Origin: Chloroflexota bacterium
GTDB taxonomy: Bacteria > Chloroflexota > Anaerolineae > Aggregatilineales > Phototrophicaceae
DNA: 46,594 bases
NCBI GenBank assembly: GCA_026707745.1
Contig: JAPOWG010000118.1
Coordinates: forward strand, 1 to 46,594
Direction: 5' to 3'
Shown here: in pieces, positions 17,179 through 24,992 of the stretch
Layout: each line of letters starts with the position of its first letter
How positions within the stretch are numbered: position 1 is the stretch's first letter
Translations under genes and position numbers: made by a program
Notes under the pieces: generated by a model
Told to the model about the DNA's origin: nothing
Database searches by the model: none
The model's input: the letters and a program-made list of their open reading frames with translations, nothing else

Positions 17179-18078
17179 TCAATCATCGTCCGTGGTCAAA
17201 AGATTAAACTGCTTGTAGAGGTCTTCGAGGTTGTCGAGGCGGGCCCGCGTCTCCTCCGGATAGCGCAGGGACAAAGCGCCCAGGATGGCATCGAGCAGGG
17301 CGAAGAGCGCGACGGTATTGCTGTAGAGACGCAGGCGGAAGGGCACGATCAGCGCCAGATCGGCGCGTTTGGCGGCCGGCGATACATGGCTGTCGGTGAC
17401 GGTGACCACGGAGGCGCCACGCTGCCTGCCAACTTCCATCACGGTTAAGGTCTCGCGCGTGTAACGAGCGAAGCAAAGCGAAAAGATCAGATCGCCTTCC
17501 TTGAGCGGCGTCAATTGCGCGGCGATTGGATCGATGCCCGGCGTGAGCACGGTCGTATGCGGACGGATGTAGCGCAATACGATGCCGAAATTGAGCGCCA
17601 GCGGAAATGAAGCGCCCAAGCCAATAATGTAAACGTGTTTGGCGCGGTCCACCAAGTCGACGGCGCGGTCGAAAATATGGGTGGGCACGTGCTGCGGCAG
17701 ATCAAGCAAGGTCTGGACCTCGTCGCGCAGCACCGTATTCAGCAGATGCTGATTCTTGGGTTCGCCGGAAGAGAGGTCGTCGATCAGCTTTTGCGAACCG
17801 ATTTGCATGCGTTGCGCGATCTTGGCCTGGTTGAGAAACTGGCTGCGCAAGACCGACTGCAATTCCGGGAAGCCTTCGAAACCGAGCGCTTGCGCTGTGC
17901 GCACCACGGTCGAGGAATTGACGCCGACGGCGCCGGCGATCTCGGTGATGGTCAAATGAATGACGTTGATGCCGCCTTTCAGCAGGAATTCGGCCACCTT
18001 CTGCTGGCTGGGGGAGAGGGACTCGTGGTTGGCGCGGATCCAGCGGACAATATCGTCGCGCGATTCATTTGTGTTCAT
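17179..18078 (-). CDS. MurR/RpiR-family transcriptional regulator
   Basis: 299 residues. The N-terminal HTH_6 domain (about 1-80; L-S-P-S-Q-Q-K-V-A-E-F-L-L, T-I-T-E-I-A-x-A-V-G-V-N-S-S-T-V-V-R) is followed by a SIS domain (about 125-260; Y-I-I-G-L-G-A-S), the sugar-phosphate or amino-sugar sensing fold. Members usually repress or activate catabolic genes for sugars, amino sugars or murein components. It begins 4 nt after the cysteine-synthase-like gene, so the two are co-transcribed. A plausible target is the peptide-import operon that converges on it, or its own promoter. Confidence 0.93.
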   Translation of the reverse strand: MNTNESRDDIVRWIRANHESLSPSQQKVAEFLLKGGINVIHLTITEIAGAVGVNSSTVVRTAQALGFEGFPELQSVLRSQFLNQAKIAQRMQIGSQKLIDDLSSGEPKNQHLLNTVLRDEVQTLLDLPQHVPTHIFDRAVDLVDRAKHVYIIGLGASFPLALNFGIVLRYIRPHTTVLTPGIDPIAAQLTPLKEGDLIFSLCFARYTRETLTVMEVGRQRGASVVTVTDSHVSPAAKRADLALIVPFRLRLYSNTVALFALLDAILGALSLRYPEETRARLDNLEDLYKQFNLLTTDDD

Positions 18079-18082
18079 GATT

Positions 18083-19045
18083 TCAATCCCAAAGATCTGT
18101 ACTCAAATATTTCAAGCCGGAATCACAGAGCAAAATGGCGACGCGCTGACCACGGCGCCCGGACCGCAGCAGTTGCAGCGCCGCGGCCAGGTTGGCCCCG
18201 GAGGAATAACCGGCGAACAAGCCTTCTTCACGGGCCAGACGTCGGGACATGCGCGCGGCTTCCTCGTCCCTGACGCGTAGGCAGCCATCGACCAGATCGC
18301 GATCGATTAAGGGAAGCTCGGCCATGGCGTAGCCGCCGCCCTGTATCTTGTGGTTAGGTCGCGCGACCGGCTCCCCGGCATAAGCCGCCGCGCCTTCCGG
18401 TTCCACAATATAACATTGAACGGCGGGATCGCGCCCCTTAAAGTAGCTCGCGCAGCCGGCGAAGGATCCGCCGCTGCCGATAAAATCGCAGAAGGCGTCG
18501 ATGCCGCCGGAAGCCCGCCAGATTTCGGGGGCGGTATGCAGATAGTGCGCGCGGCGATTGCCCTCGAACTCGAATTGATCGGCGCGGTAAGCGCCGCGCT
18601 CGGCGACGATCTCGCGCGTCTTTGCTTCGACGCGCGCCAGGTCGGCGCCGGAGACTTCCCCTGGCTGTGACTCCGGGCACTGATCGACCAGCACGACTTC
18701 CGCCCCCAGCGCAGCCATCATGCGGGCGCGTTCCGGGGAGTTGCCGCGCGACATCACCGCCACGAAGCGATAGCCCTTGGCGGCGCAAACGATGGCCAGG
18801 CCGGCGCCGGTATTGCCGCTGGTCAGTTCGACGACGGTATCGCCGGGCCGGAGCTGGCCCTCCGCCTCGGCATCTTCGATCATTTGCCGGGCGATGCGGT
18901 CCTTCTTGGAATAGCCGGGATTGAGGTACTCGAGCTTGGCGAAGATAGTGCCGTCGAGCGCGCCCGTGATGCGCGACAATTCCACCAGAGGCGTATTGCC
19001 AATCGTATCGAGCACTGACGCGGCCAGATGCGGTTCAGCGGACAT
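18083..19045 (-). CDS. cysteine-synthase-family PLP enzyme
   Basis: 320 residues, fold type II. PLP Lys is Lys48 in N-P-G-Y-S-K-K-D-R (canonical N-P-x-x-S-V-K-D-R), with T-S-G-N-T-G-A-G-L-A for substrate carboxylate binding and G-S-G-G-S-F-A-G for the phosphate. This is the CysK/CysM group, which replaces a leaving group on an O-activated serine; related enzymes make cystathionine or diaminopropionate, so the precise reaction is open. ATG 19045 has AGGGA 7-8 nt upstream; the longer frame to 19075 is unsupported. It is the first gene of a two-gene operon with the RpiR regulator. Confidence 0.9.
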   Translation of the reverse strand: MSAEPHLAASVLDTIGNTPLVELSRITGALDGTIFAKLEYLNPGYSKKDRIARQMIEDAEAEGQLRPGDTVVELTSGNTGAGLAIVCAAKGYRFVAVMSRGNSPERARMMAALGAEVVLVDQCPESQPGEVSGADLARVEAKTREIVAERGAYRADQFEFEGNRRAHYLHTAPEIWRASGGIDAFCDFIGSGGSFAGCASYFKGRDPAVQCYIVEPEGAAAYAGEPVARPNHKIQGGGYAMAELPLIDRDLVDGCLRVRDEEAARMSRRLAREEGLFAGYSSGANLAAALQLLRSGRRGQRVAILLCDSGLKYLSTDLWD

Positions 19046-19212
19046 CCATTGTCCCTGTCTTGGCGAGCAATGCACTGATTATAGGGTGAGGCCGGTAGAT
19101 TGCAAATGCGCGTGTGACGCTCCGACTGGCGGTTGCAGCATGAATCGAGCGCTCAATGAAGCGCATTACGTCCTCCAATCCTCGAAAGTTGCGCCTCGTT
19201 TTCGAGCAACAG

Positions 19213-19231
19213 TATACATACAGTATGTATA
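19213..19231. promoter_or_regulatory. 19-bp perfect palindrome, candidate operator
   Basis: TATACATACAGTATGTATA has two 9-bp arms around a single central A. It lies in the 494-bp gap 19046-19539 between the divergent cysteine-synthase-like and GNAT genes, ~170 bp upstream of the former. The short AT-rich dyad looks like a dimeric repressor site more than a terminator. The rest of the gap holds a CGCAGAGAGCGCCGAG-type phrase and the repeat at 19365. Confidence 0.45.
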
Positions 19232-19364
19232 TGGGAGAGGGATATTCACCACAGCCGCTCGGCGCGTAACCGGCGAATTTGGGCTACCGCGCTCACAGAA
19301 AATAATAGACCTGCTCGGCTACCGCAGATCGCGGTTTACTAAAAAAGAGGCGCAGAGAGCGCCG

Positions 19365-19390
19365 AGGGGCGAGCCAAGGCTCGCTCCTAC
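19365..19390. repeat. GGGCGAGCC/GGCTCG palindromic repeat remnant
   Basis: AGGGGCGAGCC-AA-GGCTCGCTCCT is the same hairpin as the second stem of the repeat at 2552-2693, with one substitution in the right arm. Confidence 0.6.
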
Positions 19391-19539
19391 GGGTTTAGAC
19401 ATAGGTCTGTAGGGGTCGGGGTGTGTGGGATCGCGTAGGGTTGTTCGACAAGCATCAGAGGGATTTTGCCTTTTGTCGGGCGACTTGCTATCATTGCAGG
19501 CGTTCAATTATTTGGCGCAGCGCGCGGATATCCGGGCAA

Positions 19540-20409
19540 ATGAAAGAAGATGTTCCCCGCTTCCATGCTCCTCTCTCCAGGGATGTAAATATCCGCGAGC
19601 TGCATGCCATGAACGACCTTCTGGAGACTGTCGGCTTGCAGAAGGACGTCTGGGGCATGCACGATCACGAATGCACCTCGCCCCATACCATGAAGGCCGC
19701 GACCGTGGCCGGCGGCAGCGTGCTGGGCGCCGAAGCCGACGGGCGTCTGATCGGGTTCTGTTTTGGCATCGCGGCGAAACGGGGCGGCGAGGTCTGGTTA
19801 TGGTCGCATATGACTGCGGTGCACCCCGAGTTTCAGAATGAGGGCATTGGCTTCGCGCTCAAGCAGGCGCAGCGCGAATGGGCGCTGGCAAATGGCTATC
19901 GCGTGATGGCTTGGACCTTCGACCCGATGCAGGCGGGAAACGCCAATTTCAACCTGAAGCGGCTGGGGGCGACGGCGCGGGTGTATTATGTCAATCACTA
20001 CGGGGCGATGCAAGACGAGTTGAATGCCGGGCTGGCCAGCGATCGCCTGGAAGCGCAGTGGAATCTCGACAATCCGCGCGTACTTGCGTTGGCGCAGGGC
20101 GGTGAGGCGGGGCCGCGAATCACCATCTCGGAAACGACAAAGCTCGTGTTTGTGGACGATCGCGGCGCCCTTCAGTTTGAACGGCCAGCACCGCCAGACA
20201 AGGCGCGGTACGCGATCGAGATCCCCGCCAGCATCGCGTTATTGAAGGCCGAAAATATGGAGCGCGCCCAGACTTGGCAGCTTCACGTGCGCGATGCGAT
20301 TACCTCGCTGCTGGGGGCAGGGTATCATGTCAGCGATTTTGTCCGCGGCGACCGGGCGAACTGGTATGTGATGGAGCGCGCGCTCTCCAAAGCATCCGAA
20401 GTAGGGTGA
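19540..20409 (+). CDS. GNAT-family N-acyltransferase (COG3375-like)
   Basis: 289 residues. The N-terminal half has the GNAT fold: I-R-E-L start, Q-K-D-V-W-G, G-F-C-F-G-I strand, then V-H-P-E-F-Q-N-E-G-I-G-F-A-L-K, the acyl-CoA pyrophosphate loop (Q-x-x-G-x-G/A variant). W-T-F-D-P-M-Q-A-G-N-A-N-F-N and R-L-G-A-T-A-R-V-Y are typical of the COG3375 group, which in other bacteria is associated with N-succinylamino acid racemases as a succinyl-CoA:amino acid N-succinyltransferase. The C-terminal part is family-specific. ATG 19540 gives the normal family start but has only a weak ribosome site; the frame continues upstream to 19423 without support. It stands alone, convergent with the following MmgE/PrpD gene. 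Confidence 0.85.
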   Translation: MKEDVPRFHAPLSRDVNIRELHAMNDLLETVGLQKDVWGMHDHECTSPHTMKAATVAGGSVLGAEADGRLIGFCFGIAAKRGGEVWLWSHMTAVHPEFQNEGIGFALKQAQREWALANGYRVMAWTFDPMQAGNANFNLKRLGATARVYYVNHYGAMQDELNAGLASDRLEAQWNLDNPRVLALAQGGEAGPRITISETTKLVFVDDRGALQFERPAPPDKARYAIEIPASIALLKAENMERAQTWQLHVRDAITSLLGAGYHVSDFVRGDRANWYVMERALSKASEVG

Positions 20410-20421
20410 AATCACAGGCGC

Positions 20422-21807
20422 TTAAACCGGCAGCGTTTCTCGGGCGGCGCACAATTGCAGCAATTGACTGATATTTTCGGCTGATTCCAGGTTCATACAG
20501 CGCTGGTAAATCTCGTCGACATGCTCGTCAGCGAAGAGATCGCGCGTCAAGATGGCGAATTTCTCGCGCATTTCATCCTGGCTCATGCGGAATTCCGGCT
20601 CGCCTTTCATATTTGGCAGGTAAGCCTGGCGGACCTCGCCAGAATCAAGGGTGATGCGCAGACGGCAACCGTTGAGCCGCGGGTAGTCGGCTTCGATCTC
20701 GCTATCAACCTGGACATCAATCAGATTGCGCAAACGCCGAACTTCAGGGTCGTCCCAGGACGTGAAGTCATGGGGCCAGGCGCTGCCCTGTTGCAGCGCT
20801 ACGCCGGTCGAAACGCGAATGCTCAAGCCGGCGACCTCGCGGGAAGACGGGTTGGGATCGACGCGGAAGACGGGGCGGGTGGCGTAGCCGTAGGTGCCAA
20901 GCTCGATCGACTCAATGGCCGAAATGTCAATGGGACCGTCTTGCAGAATCGCTTGCACGGCGTCGATGGCTTGGTGAGTATGCCGGCAGCCGCCGTGGGG
21001 CTTGAAGCCTGTGCCAAGGATCTCGAAATTGAGGCCGAGATCGGCGAATAGTTCGGCTTCGTAGCCATCGCCGAAAGCCTGGAAGAAACCGTATTCCCCG
21101 TCCAGGGCGCCGCGCGGACCGTAAAAGCCGGAAGCAGCAAGGCGCAAGGCGAATACGGCATTGCGGGCGGCGAAACCGGCGATCAAGTCCTTGGTGTCGC
21201 AGAGCCCGCTTTCGTAGACATATTGCTCGGTGCCGGAAGCAAGGTCGGCCGCCAGCGCGACGCAATTGATCGTCGTCTCGCGATCCAGACGCGCGCAAGT
21301 CGCAATTGCCAGCGCGGAAGAAATGGTGCCCAGCGTGCCCTTGAGATCGAGCCCGCGCTCCCGCTGCATGGGGCGGACCAACCTGCCAACGCGGACGGCA
21401 AAGTCGTAGGCGGCGACGATGGCAACGATCATCTCTTCGCCCGAGGTGTTATAGGCTTCGCCGACAGCCAGTACGGCGGGAACCAATTGCGAGGCGATGT
21501 GCCCGGCGGAGCGGTGTGAATCGTCCATGCCCAGGATCTTAACCATCACGCCATTGGCGAAAGCCGCGCCTTCGATCGATACGCGCTGACCGCTGCCGAG
21601 CAGCGCCGCGTCATCGCCGGCCATCATGCTTTCGGCATAGCGGACGGCTTTCTTCCCCAACTCGCGTTGATAACCGCCGAGCCCGGTGCCAATGGAATCA
21701 AAGACGATTGTCTTGGCCAGTTCAACAGCTTCCGGCGGGATGTCTTCGTAACGCAGGTCGATGGCGTAATCGACGATTTGTTCCAAAAGGTTTCTTGAAT
21801 CGGACAT
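20422..21807 (-). CDS. MmgE/PrpD family protein, copy 1
   Basis: 461 residues. The family includes 2-methylcitrate dehydratase, iminodisuccinate epimerase and cis-aconitate decarboxylase; most members have unknown substrates. Landmarks: G-M-D-D-S-H-R-S-A-G-H near residue 95-105, D-L-A-S-G-T-E-Q-Y-V and G-F-K-P-H-G-G-C-R-H. It is clearly related to copy 2 (27878-29260), with long shared blocks. Of the two nearby ATGs, 21807 lies 9 nt after AGGAG and 21813 only 3 nt, so 21807 is chosen. It is the last gene of the minus-strand cluster. A short GGGCGGC/CCTAC repeat remnant lies in the 60-bp gap before it. Confidence 0.9.
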   Translation of the reverse strand: MSDSRNLLEQIVDYAIDLRYEDIPPEAVELAKTIVFDSIGTGLGGYQRELGKKAVRYAESMMAGDDAALLGSGQRVSIEGAAFANGVMVKILGMDDSHRSAGHIASQLVPAVLAVGEAYNTSGEEMIVAIVAAYDFAVRVGRLVRPMQRERGLDLKGTLGTISSALAIATCARLDRETTINCVALAADLASGTEQYVYESGLCDTKDLIAGFAARNAVFALRLAASGFYGPRGALDGEYGFFQAFGDGYEAELFADLGLNFEILGTGFKPHGGCRHTHQAIDAVQAILQDGPIDISAIESIELGTYGYATRPVFRVDPNPSSREVAGLSIRVSTGVALQQGSAWPHDFTSWDDPEVRRLRNLIDVQVDSEIEADYPRLNGCRLRITLDSGEVRQAYLPNMKGEPEFRMSQDEMREKFAILTRDLFADEHVDEIYQRCMNLESAENISQLLQLCAARETLPV

Positions 21808-21867
21808 GGTCATTTTCTCCTGCAAGTTCAAATATTGTGGGCGGCACAGGTATCGCCCCTACAAGGC

Positions 21868-23016
21868 TCACCCATTGTTTAAGAGTTTTCGCGTCACTTC
21901 GATCATGTAATCAACATCGTCGCTTGTCAATTCCGGCGTGATCGGCAGGTTGACGATTTCTTTTCCCAGACGCTCGGTCACGGTCAAGCTGTCACAATTC
22001 GGGAACATGCCGGCGTAAACCGAATACTGATAAATGGGAGGCGCGTAACTGATGGCGGCTTCGATGCCAGCGTCTCTCAGCCCGTGATAAATATCGAATT
22101 GATGGTCCACGCAAATGGCATAGGAGCGGAAAGTCGGCAGGGACTCGGCGCGAAAGACAGGCGTTCGCGCCGCTGTGTCGGCCAGGCCGGCTTCGAGAGC
22201 AGCGACAATGGCGCGGCGTTTGCCCGTCCACTCCTTCAGATAAGGCAGCTTGACCGAGAGTACGGCCGCCTCCAAGCCATCAAGCGGGACGTTGTATCCT
22301 TCTTCAATGTAGTTCTGATAGCCAGCTTTAACGTCCTTGCGCACCGGATCGTGCCCATATCCCGCCAGCAGTCGCAGTTTGTCGCATATCTCTTCATCGT
22401 TGGTGACGAGCACCGCGCCATTGCCGGAACTGCCCAGGGGTTTGAAGGCGGAAAAACTGAACATGGTGACATCGGCGAAGGCGCCTACCGGCAGTCCATA
22501 ATCAATGGCGCCCGCTGCCAGGGCGGCATCCTCCACGATCATCAAGTTATAGCGGTCGGCGATCGGTCGCAGCGCCTTGACGTTGGCGGGATGGCCGTGC
22601 ATGTCGACCGGCAGAAGCGCGCGTGTTTTGTCGGTGACAAGGCTTTCGACCCTATCGGTGTTGATAGTGTAGTCGCTAGAGAAAACGTCGCAGAGGACCG
22701 GAACCCCGCCGATTTGACTTATGGCGCCGGTGGTCGATATGTCGGAGTTGCCGACGGTGATGACCTCATCACCGGGGCCGATGCCACAGGCGCGCAGCGC
22801 CAGGAAGAGACCGACGGTCCCGGAATGCACGGCGACGGCATGCTGTTGCTGGACTTCGGCAGCGAAGGCCGCTTCGAAATCGGCGCGAATGGTGAAGGAA
22901 TTTTGATAAGAGTCGAAGATGATCGATTCAAGAGCCGCCATGATTTCATCGCGCAGGGTTTTATGGGTTTCTGTGGCGCGGGAACGCAGGACTCGGAATT
23001 CTCGCGGTTTCTCCAT
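21868..23016 (-). CDS. DegT/DnrJ/EryC1-type PLP aminotransferase
   Basis: 382 residues, fold type I. PLP Lys is Lys192 in F-S-F-S-A-F-K-P-L-G-S-S-G-N-G; Asp163 (V-E-D-A-A) holds the pyridine nitrogen. The group mostly transaminates keto-sugars for cell-surface or secondary-metabolite sugars. No sugar-nucleotide genes are near; instead it directly follows a peptide permease (9-nt gap, its AGGAG overlapping the permease stop region), so it is translationally linked to the importer. That context suggests an amino-sugar-like or amino-alcohol ligand, but this is inference. Confidence 0.9.
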   Translation of the reverse strand: MEKPREFRVLRSRATETHKTLRDEIMAALESIIFDSYQNSFTIRADFEAAFAAEVQQQHAVAVHSGTVGLFLALRACGIGPGDEVITVGNSDISTTGAISQIGGVPVLCDVFSSDYTINTDRVESLVTDKTRALLPVDMHGHPANVKALRPIADRYNLMIVEDAALAAGAIDYGLPVGAFADVTMFSFSAFKPLGSSGNGAVLVTNDEEICDKLRLLAGYGHDPVRKDVKAGYQNYIEEGYNVPLDGLEAAVLSVKLPYLKEWTGKRRAIVAALEAGLADTAARTPVFRAESLPTFRSYAICVDHQFDIYHGLRDAGIEAAISYAPPIYQYSVYAGMFPNCDSLTVTERLGKEIVNLPITPELTSDDVDYMIEVTRKLLNNG

Positions 23017-23025
23017 CGTGGACTC

Positions 23026-23949
23026 CTAGGCGCGGCCGCGGACATTGGGGTCGAGGAAGTCCCGCAGCCAATCGCCGAGGAAGACGACGCCGAGCACAGT
23101 GATGGTGATGGCGATGCCGGGGAAGGCGGTCATCCACCAGGCACTGTTGATGTATTGCCTGCCGTCAGAGAGCATCAAGCCCCAGGTCACTGTAGGCGGC
23201 TTCACGCCCAAGCCGAGGAAGCTGAGCGACGATTCCGCCAGGATGGTAACGCCGACTTGCACCGCCGCCAGCACAATGGCAGAGTGGACGACATTGGGCA
23301 GGATATGCAGGAACATGACTTTGCGGCGGCTCTGCCCCAAGGCGTAGGCGGCGATGACATATTCCATTGCGCGCACCTTGAGCACCTCGCCGCGGATGAC
23401 ACGAGCGTATGTCGTCCAGCCTGTGAATCCAAGGATGAGGATAAGCGTGGACAAACCTGCGCCGACGACGCCGGATATGGCGATTACTAGGATGATGAAG
23501 GGAATGGCGAGCAAGCCGTCAACGATGCGCATCATCACGCTGTCGACAATTCCGCCGACGAAGCCGCTGAAAAGACCGTATATGACGCCGAGCGTACCCG
23601 CGATGAGGACGGACACGACGCCAACAAGCACGGAAACGCGGCTGCCGGCGATGATGCGACTGAAAATGTCGCGGCCCAGTTGGTCGTTGCCAAGCGAATA
23701 AAAGTTGCCGCTTTGGTCAACAAAACCCGGTGGCTTGAAGCGGTCGCGAATGTTCCTGTTCAAGGGGTCGTGAGGCGAAATCACCGGGCCGATAAAAGCC
23801 AATACCACCACGACTGTCACGATCAGGCTGCCGGCGACGCCGACCGGGCTCTGCGCGAGGATCGACAGGACACGCAAGGGCGCGCCCCGGCGGACTGGCA
23901 TGTCGGCAATTGCCTCCACTTTGGATAGATGATTGCTCTGCATGTTCAT
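23026..23949 (-). CDS. peptide ABC transporter permease (DppC type), second system
   Basis: 307 residues with the DppC layout: cytosolic N-terminus, first membrane segment (G-S-L-I-V-T-V-V-V-V-L-A-F), L-G-N-D-Q-L-G-R-D-I-F-S-R, and an EAA loop (A-A-Y-A-L-G-Q-S-R-R-K-V-M-F-L-H-I-L). Partner of the DppB-type gene 9 bp upstream. Two in-frame ATGs lie at 23949 and 23943 with a weak AGAAG site; the first is used here. No ATPase genes accompany this system either. Confidence 0.92.
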   Translation of the reverse strand: MNMQSNHLSKVEAIADMPVRRGAPLRVLSILAQSPVGVAGSLIVTVVVVLAFIGPVISPHDPLNRNIRDRFKPPGFVDQSGNFYSLGNDQLGRDIFSRIIAGSRVSVLVGVVSVLIAGTLGVIYGLFSGFVGGIVDSVMMRIVDGLLAIPFIILVIAISGVVGAGLSTLILILGFTGWTTYARVIRGEVLKVRAMEYVIAAYALGQSRRKVMFLHILPNVVHSAIVLAAVQVGVTILAESSLSFLGLGVKPPTVTWGLMLSDGRQYINSAWWMTAFPGIAITITVLGVVFLGDWLRDFLDPNVRGRA

Positions 23950-23958
23950 TGAAATCTT

Positions 23959-24888
23959 CTATTGGAACTTTATGCGCGGGTCGAGCATGATGTAGATCAC
24001 ATCAATCGCATAGTTGATAAGAATAAAGGACAGGGCAAAAAATAATAGACCGGCTTGAACGACGGTATTGTCGCGGACGCTGATCGAGTCGATCATCAGT
24101 CTGCCCAGCCCGGGCCAGGAAAAGACGCTCTCGACCACGACCGAGCCGCCCAAGAGCCAGCCGAGTTGCAAGCCAAATACGGTGACGATTGGGATGAGGG
24201 CGTTGCGCAAGGCATGTCGCATAACGACCGTCTTTTGCATCAAACCTTTGCTGTGGGCGGTGCGGACATAATCTTGATTCAGCACCTCCAGCATGGCCGA
24301 GCGGGTCATGCGCGAAAGGCGCGCCGCCATGCCGACGCCGAGAGTCACTGAGGGTAAGATGATGGATTCGGGCTGCAAGGCGCCATAGGCTGGGAGGATG
24401 CGCAGGTGCGCAGAAAATATGATAATGAGCATGAGACCGAGCCAAAAGCTGGGCATGGCTGTGCCCAAGGAAGACATCGAGGTAATGATCAGGTCAAACA
24501 AGCTGTTGCGCTTGAGAGCGGACAGGATGCCGAGCGGCACGGCGACGGTCAGGCCGATGGCGGCGGAAGCCGCGGCCAAGAGCCACGAGTAACCCAGGCG
24601 TTCTATGATTAACTCCATCGCAGGACGTTTGGCCAAATAAGACTTGCCGAAGTCGCCAGTAATGGCTTTGCGCACAAAGGTGAGGTATTGCTCGCCCAGG
24701 GGTCGGTCAAAGCCCCAAAACTTGCGCATCTGGTCGATTTGCTCCTGGCTAAAAAAATCGGGCGCCACGACCAGAATGGGATCGCCGCTCAAGCGCAGGA
24801 TGAAGAAGACGACCACGGAGATGATGAACATGGTCACAACCAATTGCGCTATTCGGCTGATGAAGAATCCGCGCAAGTTTACCCCCAT
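23959..24888 (-). CDS. peptide ABC transporter permease (DppB type), second system
   Basis: 309 residues. Six membrane segments and the block R-M-T-R-S-A-M-L-E-V-L-N-Q-D-Y-V-R-T-A-H-S-K-G are typical of DppB. The reading frame runs upstream to 25032, but the additional ~48 residues (H-K-E-G-G, L-W-G-K-G-P-G-D-G-G) are a translation of the G/C-rich repeat at 24889-24985, not protein. ATG 24888 immediately abuts that repeat, so its ribosome site (G-rich, GGGGCGTGGG) seems to come from the element. Confidence 0.9.
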   Translation of the reverse strand: MGVNLRGFFISRIAQLVVTMFIISVVVFFILRLSGDPILVVAPDFFSQEQIDQMRKFWGFDRPLGEQYLTFVRKAITGDFGKSYLAKRPAMELIIERLGYSWLLAAASAAIGLTVAVPLGILSALKRNSLFDLIITSMSSLGTAMPSFWLGLMLIIIFSAHLRILPAYGALQPESIILPSVTLGVGMAARLSRMTRSAMLEVLNQDYVRTAHSKGLMQKTVVMRHALRNALIPIVTVFGLQLGWLLGGSVVVESVFSWPGLGRLMIDSISVRDNTVVQAGLLFFALSFILINYAIDVIYIMLDPRIKFQ

Positions 24889-24985
24889 CCCACGCCCCCC
24901 ATCCCCCGGCCCCTTCCCCCACAAGGAGGGAAGGGGAGCCAAAGTCCCTCCCTCTTTATGGGGGAGGGATTTAGGGTGGGGGTTG
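24889..24985. repeat. G/C-rich CCCTCCC...GGGAGGG repeat
   Basis: Element of ~97 bp made of short homocopolymer blocks (CCCCATCCCCCGGCCCC, GAGGGAAGGGGAG, GTCCCTCCCTC, GGGGGAGGGATTTAGGG). Related pieces occur at 14983, 27784-27832 and 33819-33945. It occupies almost the entire gap between binding protein and permease of the second peptide importer. Confidence 0.7.
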
Positions 24986-24992
24986 TAGTGGA

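Noticed and set aside
18921..19412. 163-codon plus-strand open frame in the gap before the GNAT gene
   Set aside because: Overlaps the start of the cysteine-synthase-like gene, includes repeat sequence and a palindrome, and has no ribosome site or recognisable domain.
22084..23490. 468-codon plus-strand open frame
   Set aside because: It lies antisense across the DegT aminotransferase and a permease, has low-complexity D/G/A/E-rich composition typical of shadow frames in GC-rich DNA, and no recognisable domain.
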